A program made the translations under genes and the position numbers. From positions 1-64,000 of the forward strand of contig NZ_LNFY01000011.1 in assembly GCF_011057685.1 (NCBI RefSeq): a stretch of DNA of 64,000 bases, given 5' to 3'. Under the pieces are notes generated by a model. That model saw only the letters and a list, made by a program, of their open reading frames with translations. It was not told where the DNA came from and searched no databases. The stretch's first letter is position 1. Every line of letters begins with the position of its first letter. The stretch is from Thermotoga sp. Ku-13t. GTDB lineage: Bacteria; Thermotogota; Thermotogae; Thermotogales; DSM-5069. This document shows positions 25,936-33,357 of this stretch, in pieces.

Positions 25936-27816
25936 TCATCGGGCTTCCTCCAGGGCGAAATCGTCAAAATACACCTTTCCGGTCCTTGGATTGTTCGTCT
26001 TTCCAAGCTCGATCGAGAGGTTGGCCACGGGATAGTCCGCGTTGAAAGTGAACACGAGTTCGAAGGTCTGCCAATCCATCGTCAGATCATAGTTCTGAAC
26101 TGCGTAAAGTGTGTAGTTTGTCGGGTGCAGGAATTTCACGTTTATATCCCTCGGGTTTTCCGCTCTGGCTTTGAAGGTGAGCCTGTACGTTTTTCCTTTA
26201 GAGAGACCCACCCACTGGTTGAACTGCACGTGCCAGCTCTCCCATCCTGTGTCCGTCACTTCCACGACGGCGAACCTGTTCTTTTCTTCCGTTTCGATAC
26301 TCACTGAAGCTCTTCCTCCCATACCGCACGGTGAACCGTACCACAGGAACCAATCGTCGGGCCAGTTCTGCTGATCGTTGGTCAGCGGATAATCGAAGCT
26401 ACCGTTATCGATGGTCTCCATACTCACGCCTTTGTACACCCTGATGTAATCCACGTACATCTTCTGCGGGAAGGTCGTGGTCTCATCCGGATACCCAGGC
26501 CAGTAACCACCAACCGCGACGTTCATTATGATGAAGAACGGATGATCGAACACCCAATCTCCGGGGACCTCCGTTCTGGTTATCTGGGAGAACTTCACAT
26601 CGTCCACGTACCATTTGATTCCAAGAGGATCCCATTCGACCGCGAAGATGTGAAAGTCTTCGGTGAAATCGCCCGTTGAAAGTGTATAACTTCCACCTTT
26701 TCCACCAGCTCCCGAATAACCTGGTCCATGTATCGTACCGTAGACTTTGTTCGTTTCATGACCAAGGTACTCCATCACATCGATTTCTCCGCACGTGGGC
26801 CACCCCACTTCCGTTATGTTCTCTCCGAGCATCCAGAGGGCCGGCCATATGCCTTTACCCCTTGGGAGTTTGGCCCTGAACTCTATTCTTCCGAACTTCA
26901 CACTGAACTTTCCCTGTGTTTTCATCCTCGCAGAAGTGTAGCTGTACGTTCCGTACTCGTCCTGCGCGGTCTCTTTCTTCGCTTCGATGACCAGAACCCT
27001 GTTCTCTACGTAAGCGTTCTCTTTCTTGTAATATTCCAGCTCGGCGTTGCCCCAGCCTGGAATTCCTTGGGCATGACCGTTACCGACTTCTAAACTCCAC
27101 ACGTTCTCGTTTATGATGTCCCCGTCGAAGTTCTCCTTCCACACCAGTTCGTACCAGTACTTCTCTCCAAGGGCCGGTGGAGGTGCGGGGGGTTCGGCCT
27201 GTCCTATTTTGACCAGCTTCACGTTGTCTATGTACACGGTTCCGTCATCCTGACCCAGCTGGAATTCAAACCTCGCCCTATCATCGGTCTCGTTCCTCAT
27301 AGTGAATTCAAAGCTGTAAGTCCTCCTTTCGGTGGTGATATCGATCGCGTACCCTCCAGACTGATCCACCGGTCGTCCACTCGGTGGTGGATTGTAAGGT
27401 ATCCATCCTTTCAACGCGGTCGCACCGATCTTCACTCCAATTCTTCTGTTCTTGCTCGCCCAAGCCTCGAACTCCACTCTGTAGATTCCCAGATACTCCA
27501 CCGTGATCGGCGATTGTAACACCTGCACCGACCACGAATTCGGTCCTGCGTAGGTGATGGAAACTTTCAAAACTCCATTCTCCACGACTCCAACCGCCTG
27601 TGCCCCATCTCCAGTTCTGAACAACCACGTTCCTTGGGTGTCAAAGTCCCCCGTGGGGATCTCAGGATACGATTCACTTATGTACAGAATGCTCTGTGAG
27701 AAATCTCCGTTGTGGAGGATGTTGCCATCAGGCGTTTGTTGAGACTGTCCAAGTCCGCAACTTATGAGAAAGCACATCAGCGCCAGCACCAAGAAAGCTC
27801 TCCTCACAATGTGCAT
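25936..27816 (-). CDS. Secreted laminarinase (GH16) with two CBM4-type modules
   Basis: 626 residues. A signal peptide with a possible lipobox (CFLISCG) is followed by a jelly-roll module (about 30-200, NILHNGDFSQS start), the GH16 catalytic domain (about 215-460) with the ExDxxE motif in GEIDVMEYLGHE, WPALWMLGE and the aromatic HIFAVEWDP, and a second jelly-roll (about 475-626, IDNGSFDYPLTND start). The three-domain order and length match the laminarinase of Thermotoga that cuts beta-1,3-glucan. ATG 27816 sits almost on top of AAAGGGGGG, so the GTG at 27807 is an equally good start. It lies 35 nt after the hydrolase gene, probably in one transcript. Confidence 0.93.
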   Translation of the reverse strand: MHIVRRAFLVLALMCFLISCGLGQSQQTPDGNILHNGDFSQSILYISESYPEIPTGDFDTQGTWLFRTGDGAQAVGVVENGVLKVSITYAGPNSWSVQVLQSPITVEYLGIYRVEFEAWASKNRRIGVKIGATALKGWIPYNPPPSGRPVDQSGGYAIDITTERRTYSFEFTMRNETDDRARFEFQLGQDDGTVYIDNVKLVKIGQAEPPAPPPALGEKYWYELVWKENFDGDIINENVWSLEVGNGHAQGIPGWGNAELEYYKKENAYVENRVLVIEAKKETAQDEYGTYSYTSARMKTQGKFSVKFGRIEFRAKLPRGKGIWPALWMLGENITEVGWPTCGEIDVMEYLGHETNKVYGTIHGPGYSGAGGKGGSYTLSTGDFTEDFHIFAVEWDPLGIKWYVDDVKFSQITRTEVPGDWVFDHPFFIIMNVAVGGYWPGYPDETTTFPQKMYVDYIRVYKGVSMETIDNGSFDYPLTNDQQNWPDDWFLWYGSPCGMGGRASVSIETEEKNRFAVVEVTDTGWESWHVQFNQWVGLSKGKTYRLTFKARAENPRDINVKFLHPTNYTLYAVQNYDLTMDWQTFELVFTFNADYPVANLSIELGKTNNPRTGKVYFDDFALEEAR

Positions 27817-27850
27817 CCCCCCTTTCTATTCCAATTTTAATTCACTTTTA

Positions 27851-29647
27851 TCATCCTGCAAACTGTATGGCCTGTCCTGCCACGATGTACCAGGTGACGA
27901 ACAGGGCGTTCACGAACGCTCCAGTGTAGATGCTTCCCGTTCTCCTGTAGAAGAACGCCGATACAGCTCCGGCAACTGCGGTCAAGAACACGAACTGGTA
28001 TGCAACGATTCCAAGCAATGGTTGTGTTGGGAAAAACAATGTCTGCGTGGCGAACAATTTACCTACTTGCAATAGCACGAGGATCAGTATTCCAAAACAG
28101 TTCGCGAGCGCTGAAGACACCATCCACACGGCCGTCGATGTCGCTTCATTCTTGAAGGTCCTGGCTTTCAGCTGACCGTTCAGCACCAGCGCGTTCACGA
28201 ACGTGAACAGTGCAAACGGCGGTAAGAATTTGATGAATATCCAGAATCTTTCAAAACTCATAGGCTTGAGCGCTATCACCCACCAGCGGAAATCCACTTT
28301 GAACGCCCACTGGACTATGGACAGGACTATGTGCGTTGCGAAGACTGTGCAAACACTCAGAGTGAAGGCTTTCCACAGCTGTTTCAGGCGGAACTTCGGC
28401 TTTTCGACATTCGTCGCCAGACCGTAGGTCAACAGGTTACCACCGATCCTGCGGTGATAAACGAAGTGCCAGACGATGAACAGAGCAATGGCGATCAGCG
28501 CGTTGAACGTTGCCCACCGTGCGAAACCGATCGTCAAGCTCTGCGGCCAGAACGCGTTCGGAGTGGGAGTTCTTCCACCAGGTTGCTGGAATCTGAAGAA
28601 CGTGAACGCCGGGATCGCCGTGACCAGGAAGAATCCCACGAGCCATGTGATCGTGTTTATCAGTTTGTTCTTCACCTGGAAGTCGACAGGCTGATTTCTC
28701 AGAGACGAGAAATAAGTGGTCTGCAACATGCAGTAGCCGTAGCTGAGCAGGAACATGATACCACCTATCAAACCGAGCAGCGTTCCGAACTCTTTCCACG
28801 GCCATATCTGGTTCTTCGGATCGATGTACTTCGGTGGTTTTATAGAATCCTGCAAGAATTCGATGGCGTATCCGATCGCTTCAGTTGAGAGATGATCACC
28901 CGGATGCGTGCAGTTCGGTATGTACAATTTCCTTGCAGATTTGTTCTCGAACGAACCGTAAAGTTTTCCCGGTATCACGTCTTCATCAGCACCAAAAGCC
29001 ACCTTTAGCTTTTGAGTCTTAACGATGTCCGAAGCTTTTTCGACGCCCCACATCAAACGACTGAACTCATCGTACTTGCTGAATATAACAGCGAAATTGA
29101 AGGGTGTTTCCGCAGTCACCTTTGGGGCTCCGAAGGTTTCCGAGGAAGACCCCACGATGATCACGGTTCGAACAAGTTCCGGATATTTCCCAGCCGCGCT
29201 GAGCACGGACCATCCACCCATGGAATGGCCTTCCACGGCGATGTTGTTCTTGTCAACAAACGGCAGGCTCGCAAGGTACAGCAATCCATCGGCCGCACCG
29301 CGCGCAGGATTGGCGAGTCCACCTTTTATCTGTTCAGAATAGCCGTGTCCAGCCATGTCCATAGCGAAGACCACGTAACCGCGCCTTGCGAATTCGATGT
29401 TGAAACCGCTCTGAGTCTCGCGCGAGTTGATGTAACCATGCATAGTCAGGACCGCCGGCGCAGGCTTTTCCGGTGAAATGCCCTTGGGAATGAACAGTAA
29501 AGCACTCAAAATCTTACCGTCACTACTGACGAAACGCACGTCTTTGACTTGAACATTTCCGAAATCCGTTTGGATCAGACAGGCAATGAGGGAACCCACG
29601 AAGACCAGCACCAGCGACAGGAGAACCCAGAAGATACCCCTTTTCAC
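27851..29647 (-). CDS. Alpha/beta hydrolase fused to a polytopic membrane domain
   Basis: About 598 residues from the GTG at 29647, six bases after GGGGGTG. Residues 1-30 are a membrane anchor. An alpha/beta hydrolase domain (about 45-290) has the oxyanion region LTMHGY, the nucleophile serine in GHSMGGW near residue 144 and a late histidine in NCTHPGDH. The C-terminal 300 residues hold seven or eight hydrophobic helices resembling a membrane permease-like or CAAX-protease-unlike domain I cannot name. The hydrolase should face outside. Upstream of the GH16 gene in the same direction, it may act on acyl groups or esters at the cell surface; substrate unknown. Confidence 0.85.
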   Translation of the reverse strand: MKRGIFWVLLSLVLVFVGSLIACLIQTDFGNVQVKDVRFVSSDGKILSALLFIPKGISPEKPAPAVLTMHGYINSRETQSGFNIEFARRGYVVFAMDMAGHGYSEQIKGGLANPARGAADGLLYLASLPFVDKNNIAVEGHSMGGWSVLSAAGKYPELVRTVIIVGSSSETFGAPKVTAETPFNFAVIFSKYDEFSRLMWGVEKASDIVKTQKLKVAFGADEDVIPGKLYGSFENKSARKLYIPNCTHPGDHLSTEAIGYAIEFLQDSIKPPKYIDPKNQIWPWKEFGTLLGLIGGIMFLLSYGYCMLQTTYFSSLRNQPVDFQVKNKLINTITWLVGFFLVTAIPAFTFFRFQQPGGRTPTPNAFWPQSLTIGFARWATFNALIAIALFIVWHFVYHRRIGGNLLTYGLATNVEKPKFRLKQLWKAFTLSVCTVFATHIVLSIVQWAFKVDFRWWVIALKPMSFERFWIFIKFLPPFALFTFVNALVLNGQLKARTFKNEATSTAVWMVSSALANCFGILILVLLQVGKLFATQTLFFPTQPLLGIVAYQFVFLTAVAGAVSAFFYRRTGSIYTGAFVNALFVTWYIVAGQAIQFAG

Positions 29648-29673
29648 AGAACACACCCCCACTTAAAGAAATT

Positions 29674-29786
29674 GGCCATACCCCATCAAGAGGTATGGCC
29701 ATCTCCCATTCTCCACCATACCGGCAGAAGTTGAAATTTTCCACAACAAGTTTACACGTTTTTCGATGAATTTGTCAAGGGTATGG
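29674..29786. promoter_or_regulatory. Four CCATACC/GGTATGG half-sites around the hydrolase promoter
   Basis: A 9-bp inverted repeat GGCCATACC / GGTATGGCC (29674-29700) lies in the leader. Two further copies of the 7-mer occur at 29716-29722 (CCATACC) and 29780-29786 (GGTATGG), the latter touching the -35 box. The arrangement on both sides of the promoter looks like repressor sites able to form a loop. Confidence 0.5.
29749..29778 (-). promoter_or_regulatory. Promoter of the hydrolase-GH16 operon
   Basis: On the minus strand a perfect TTGACA (29778-29773) and TAAACT (29754-29749) are 18 nt apart. The leader to the GTG at 29647 is about 95 nt. Confidence 0.65.
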
Positions 29787-29852
29787 CATGGCATGTGCCC
29801 ACAGCTCAGTAGCAAAACCAAAAGAAGTTATTTGGGACGGCAAGAAACTGTT

Positions 29853-30147
29853 TAGATCTTCTTGAGTTTCACTGCCGTGCCGTAGGCAAGAACTTCAGCC
29901 GCAGACTGCATGATCGAAGAACTGCCAAATCTAACGCCGACAACAGCATCAGCTCCGAGTTTCTCGGCCTCTGCAATCATTCTTCGCACTGCTATGTTTC
30001 TCGCTTTGGTCAAAAGTTCAGCGTATGACTTTATTTCGTCGCCTGCGAGGATTTGGAAGGCAGCCGCAATGCCTTTAGATGTTTTGAGTGAACGGTGTTT
30101 CCCATCACAAGACCCACCATCCCGGTGATCTTGTAACCTATCTCCAC
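29853..30147 (-). pseudogene. YbjQ-family (DUF74) gene, truncated and frameshifted
   Basis: Two minus-strand frames together give a YbjQ-type protein: VEIGYKITGMVGLVMGNTVHSKH in one frame, given here in part, and then AEAEKLGADAVVGVRFGSSS and AAEVLAYGTAVKLKKI in the -1 frame to a TAA at 29855-29853. The break is near 30080 (CATCTAAAGGC), where one base appears to be missing. The first six or seven residues and the ribosome-binding site are also gone: homology stops at 30147, exactly where the tnpB-containing element begins. The family forms small pentameric rings of uncertain function. Two independent lesions make loss of function likely. Confidence 0.8.
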
Positions 30148-30167
30148 CTTGCGATAGAGGTGGAGAT
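30140..30167. repeat. Perfect inverted repeat at the left border of the tnpB remnant
   Basis: ATCTCCACCT and AGGTGGAGAT with an 8-nt loop. The left arm belongs to the ybjQ coding sequence, the right arm to the inserted DNA. It may be the left-end hairpin recognised by an IS200/IS605-type transposase, or a by-product of the insertion. Confidence 0.5.
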
Positions 30168-30920
30168 TGAATAAAAGCAGTCTGGTTCTGGTGTTATGGC
30201 AGTCGATCCTGGAGTGCCCCGTCCCACAACATGCCTCGATGGAAAAGAAGTCATCAGCTACCACGGAGGAGTGCTCAACAGTATTCTTCGCTGCCGCAAC
30301 AAACGTCTTGCAAGCCTTCAGTCTGCCATTGCAAGGTGCAAGAAGGGATCGAGAAGGTACAAAAAGCTTATTCATGCAAAAAAGGGTTCTTGAGACGCAT
30401 CAAAAACCAGATCAACGACGTTATGCACAAGATCACAAGCAATTTTGTTGGACTGTGCCTCAAAAAACAGATCAGCATCATCGTGATAGGAAACATCACA
30501 GGGATCAGAGAAAGAGTGGACTACAACGACGGCGCAAACCAAAAGATTCACCAGTGGCAGTTCAGAAAGTTCGTCGAGATGATGAGGTACAAAGCAGAAC
30601 AGTTCGGAATCGAAGTGAGGCTCATCTCGGAAGCAAACACAAGCAAGACATGCTCTGTCTGCGGTGAAAAGAACGATCCGAATGGAAGAAGGTACCACTG
30701 CAAAGCCTGCGGTTTTGAATATCACAGGGACAGAGTTGGAGCGATCAACATCTGGAAAAGGTATTCTGGCACAGGCCAGGTAGTAATGGGCTTGGTCCCA
30801 GCCAGAGGCGTGAGGTTCAATCCGCACCTCTATGGCCATGGAGCGTCTTTGGCTCCATGGAAAGTGGCCTGAGAGTCGCCAGAAGTCCCACCCGTTTTAG
30901 GGGATCGGGAGGAGGTCAAA
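30148..30920 (+). mobile_element. IS605-family (tnpB-only) element remnant
   Basis: The interval runs from the break in ybjQ to a GC-rich stretch after tnpB, CCCACCCGTTTTAGGGG with GGGAGGAGG behind it, which resembles the imperfect hairpin at the right end of IS605-type elements where the guide RNA (omega RNA) is encoded. No tnpA gene is present. Borders are approximate because IS605 elements make no target-site duplication. Confidence 0.65.
30184..30872 (+). pseudogene. tnpB: tnpB remnant (N-terminus missing, frame change at 30380)
   Basis: Reading begins at the RuvC-I block (GVMAVDPGV); the whole N-terminal half is missing. It runs in one frame to LIHAKK and resumes in the -1 frame at GFLRRIKNQINDVMHKI. 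The junction lies on A-AAA-AAG in the zero frame, the classical -1 slippery heptamer, though TnpB genes are not known to need it. RuvC-II reads VIGNITGIRER, without the usual glutamate. A zinc ribbon (CSVCGEKND, CKACGFEYH) and RuvC-III (DRVGAINI) are intact. TnpB is an RNA-guided nuclease; this copy should be inactive. Confidence 0.85.
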
Positions 30921-31100
30921 ACTACCTTCGCCAATTCGGCGACTGTTATCTTTTTTGTTATTGTAAGTGTTGCAGCGATTTTGTTGCCGCTCTTCGCGAT
31001 AAAGCTTGGAAGTAGAACACTGAAAAACCCAAGCTCCAACTATGAAGGCTCAAACCACAATCTTGCTCTCATTGGGAAACAATGGGTTTTGGATAGATGA
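30915..31100 (+). pseudogene. Short reading frame, possibly a NuoA-like N-terminal fragment
   Basis: Sixty-one codons without an obvious ATG after GGGAGGAGG. It encodes one membrane helix (TVIFFVIVSVAAILLPLFAI) and then KLGSRTLKNPSSNYEGS, which recalls the helix-1 and YECG region of NADH-quinone oxidoreductase subunit A but lacks the cysteine and the rest. No other nuo gene is present. It may be a fragment stranded next to the insertion element, or chance. Confidence 0.25.
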
Positions 31101-31572
31101 TAACCGTATTATCTCTCTTGAAGACAACCGCGATGTAGATGTTGTTAGGATCGTTCTTCAACGTTAAGAACGGCACTGTATAATTGCTTCTTTGCTGACT
31201 TTCTGGGTTTATCAGCAGAAGGTGAAGAAGATAGACCTTGTCCACATCATCCGGTTTCATGCCAAGGTCAAAAGAATAAATGACCGTTGCGGCCTTGATC
31301 TCGTAAATACCGAGATATTGGACTTTCGTGCCGAGCGTGCTTATCGTGTTGCGCAGATTAGAAATGAACTCTTCCTTTTTCTGACCGACATCGGTGCCTG
31401 AGGTGAGAGTCTTTATGTACTTGTCGATCGTCGTTGAGTCTGTGATAAGTTTTTCTAAAGCACCAGCAAGATCGCTCGCAAGTTTTTCGATCGTCGGCTT
31501 TTGTAGCTGTGGTTCTGCGCAGGCAAATAGCAACAACAGGGGTACTGCAATGATCACAAACAGCTTTTTCAT
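31069..31572 (-). CDS. Small lipoprotein of unknown function
   Basis: 167 residues from the ATG at 31572, behind GGGGGAG. The signal peptide ends in a lipobox LLFAC, then AEPQLQKPTIEKLASDL. A helical first half (about 25-85) is followed by a beta-rich half with LGIYEIKAATVIYSF and NNIYIAVVFKRDNTVIIYP. I do not recognise the family. It stands alone between two insertion-element remnants; its 3' end overlaps the fragment at 30915-31100 on the other strand. Confidence 0.8.
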   Translation of the reverse strand: MKKLFVIIAVPLLLLFACAEPQLQKPTIEKLASDLAGALEKLITDSTTIDKYIKTLTSGTDVGQKKEEFISNLRNTISTLGTKVQYLGIYEIKAATVIYSFDLGMKPDDVDKVYLLHLLLINPESQQRSNYTVPFLTLKNDPNNIYIAVVFKRDNTVIIYPKPIVSQ

Positions 31573-31833
31573 ACTCACTCCCCCTTTGATATTTGTTGAC
31601 CAAAAAGTTTGTGATCCGTGTCTTTGCGAAATTTCCACCGGGTCCCTGGTAGTATTTTACCTTACCACTCTCCGGGTTCATGGATTTCATCAGGCTTTAC
31701 TACGAGCTGCTTAGAGGTAAGTTTCAACTTTCAGCCCAGCGAGTCATCAATGCTCACAGAGATGCTCTGCGATCTACAGAGCGCTATGGGCATGGTGCAG
31801 TCTGAGCAGCTACACTTCTTAGACCCTCCTGTG

Positions 31834-31985
31834 TGCGGTCACGTTTCGAAAGCATGTTAGAACTGTGGTTTTGAAGATCAGCCAGATATCGTTGCTACGA
31901 TCGGCATAGCTTTGAAAGTTCTTCGAGTGAGATTTCGAAAAAGACCAGGTCTTTTAAAAACTTTTTGCTGGGATACATTTTTCTA
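31834..31985 (+). pseudogene. 3' scrap of a second tnpB gene
   Basis: One frame reads CGHVSKAC, a stop (TAG at 31858), then NCGFEDQPDIVATIGIALK. This resembles the zinc ribbon and RuvC-III end of IS605-type TnpB, in which CGH..., CxxCGFEDxAD and AAxNI recur. The first knuckle cysteine, the intervening residues and everything upstream are lost. The remaining part of the 31640-32047 gap shows nothing else except a -10 element. Confidence 0.4.
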
Positions 31986-31991
31986 GCTGGG

Positions 31992-31997
31992 TATAAT
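31992..31997 (+). promoter_or_regulatory. -10 element upstream of the MFS gene
   Basis: A perfect TATAAT lies 50 nt upstream of the MFS start. No convincing -35 box at normal spacing is seen; TTGCTG at 31965 is 21 nt away. Confidence 0.45.
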
Positions 31998-32047
31998 ACT
32001 TAAATGGATCAGACCACAACAAAGAGCTTGAGAGCAGGTGAGGTACG

Positions 32048-33322
32048 ATGCGGAGTCTGGACGATGTCATCGAAATGTATGTTCCGATGGAATACAAAAG
32101 GAAGATGCTCCTTCTGACGTCCATCCTGTGGATGTACGACGCGGCGGGCGTTCTGGTACTCTCGTTCACCCTTCCGTCGATCAGTGAAGCTTGGAAACTT
32201 TCGATCGCACAGTCGGCGAACCTGCTGAGCGCAACGTTCATCGGCATGCTCCTTGGAGCGCTGAGCGTAGGAAGTTTGTCCGACGCTTTAGGTCGAAGAC
32301 TGTCAAACCTTCTGTACTTCTTGCTCACATTCTTCCCGACAGCGATGCTCGGTTTGAGCCGTGGTTTTGGACCTTTCTTCCTTCTGAGGTTGATTTCCGG
32401 GATCGGCTACGGCGGCTTGATGCCTTCGGTGAACGCGTACCTCGCAGAGTTCATGGGAAAGTCTTTCAGAGGAGCCTTCCTCGTGTTGCTCGAGGCGAGC
32501 TGGGCGATAGGAAGCATTGCCATAGGACTGATCTCGGTGCTGACGATTTCTTATTCCTGGAGAATATCGTATCTGGTTTTTCTGAGCGGCGCCCTGCTCG
32601 TACCAATATTGCTGAAACTTCCAGAATCACCCAGATTCGCGTTCAAGAAGGGCGGGAAACCTTCTCTGGAGAAAATCCTGAAGACAAAAATTGAAGAAGA
32701 GATTCAACCGCTCCGCGAGGCAAAAGTCACAGTTGTTGAGATTCTGAAGGGACCTCAGGCGAGGAAGACTTTGATGATCTGGACAGTATGGTTCACCGTC
32801 AGTTTCGTCTATTACGTGCTCTTTTCCTGGGCTCCGAAGATCTTCGCACAGCATGGCCTCACGGTCACCAGATCGCTCTGGTTCACCTTCTTCATGATGG
32901 TCGCCCAGCTGCCAGGATATCTGTCCGCGGCGTACTTCATTGAGAAGATAGGTAGAAAGAGATCGTTGCAGGTCTATCTGGCCGGTATAGCCGTTAGCTC
33001 CATACTCTGGGCTTTCGTTTCCAGCACGTTTCAACTGGTTTCTGTGGCGCTGTTGCTTTCTTTCTTCACGCTTGGCGTGTGGGGGCTGGTGTACGCGTAC
33101 ACACCGGAGATCTACCCCACAACGATGCGCGCGACCGGTAACGGCATGGCAGGTGTTGTGGCGAGGATCGCGGGTATCCTGGCTCCTCAATACGGCGGCT
33201 TCATGCTTCAGAGGAACGCTTCTTTTCTGGAGATCTTCTCCTGGCTGGCCCTGCTTTCAATGTTCGCGGCTGTGATCGTGAGCCTGTTCGCAGTTGAGAC
33301 AAAGCAGCAGGACATCACTTGA
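32048..33322 (+). CDS. MFS transporter, sugar/aromatic-acid transporter-like
   Basis: 424 residues with 12 hydrophobic helices, and AGGTGAGG before the ATG. The loop between helices 2 and 3 has GSLSDALGRRLS, the MFS motif A, and the second half repeats it as IEKIGRKRSLQ; PESPRFAFKKGG after helix 6 and YTPEIYPTTMRATGNG between helices 10 and 11 are typical of the sugar-porter and SV2/synaptic-type metabolite transporters. It probably imports a small organic solute by cation symport. It is monocistronic, with no metabolic gene next to it to hint at the substrate. Confidence 0.88.
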   Translation: MRSLDDVIEMYVPMEYKRKMLLLTSILWMYDAAGVLVLSFTLPSISEAWKLSIAQSANLLSATFIGMLLGALSVGSLSDALGRRLSNLLYFLLTFFPTAMLGLSRGFGPFFLLRLISGIGYGGLMPSVNAYLAEFMGKSFRGAFLVLLEASWAIGSIAIGLISVLTISYSWRISYLVFLSGALLVPILLKLPESPRFAFKKGGKPSLEKILKTKIEEEIQPLREAKVTVVEILKGPQARKTLMIWTVWFTVSFVYYVLFSWAPKIFAQHGLTVTRSLWFTFFMMVAQLPGYLSAAYFIEKIGRKRSLQVYLAGIAVSSILWAFVSSTFQLVSVALLLSFFTLGVWGLVYAYTPEIYPTTMRATGNGMAGVVARIAGILAPQYGGFMLQRNASFLEIFSWLALLSMFAAVIVSLFAVETKQQDIT

Positions 33323-33357
33323 CGTTTTGATTTTCCGTCACCTGTCCGTTTTTTTCA

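Noticed and set aside
30184-30872. tnpB remnant as a TldR-type RNA-guided repressor
   Set aside because: The N-terminal half needed for DNA and guide RNA binding is missing and the frame is broken, so this copy cannot be such a regulator.
33320-33355. Terminator after the MFS gene
   Set aside because: A T-run is present at 33349-33355, but the only stem, TGACG/CGTCA, is five pairs with an 11-nt loop and lies 8 nt from the T-run.
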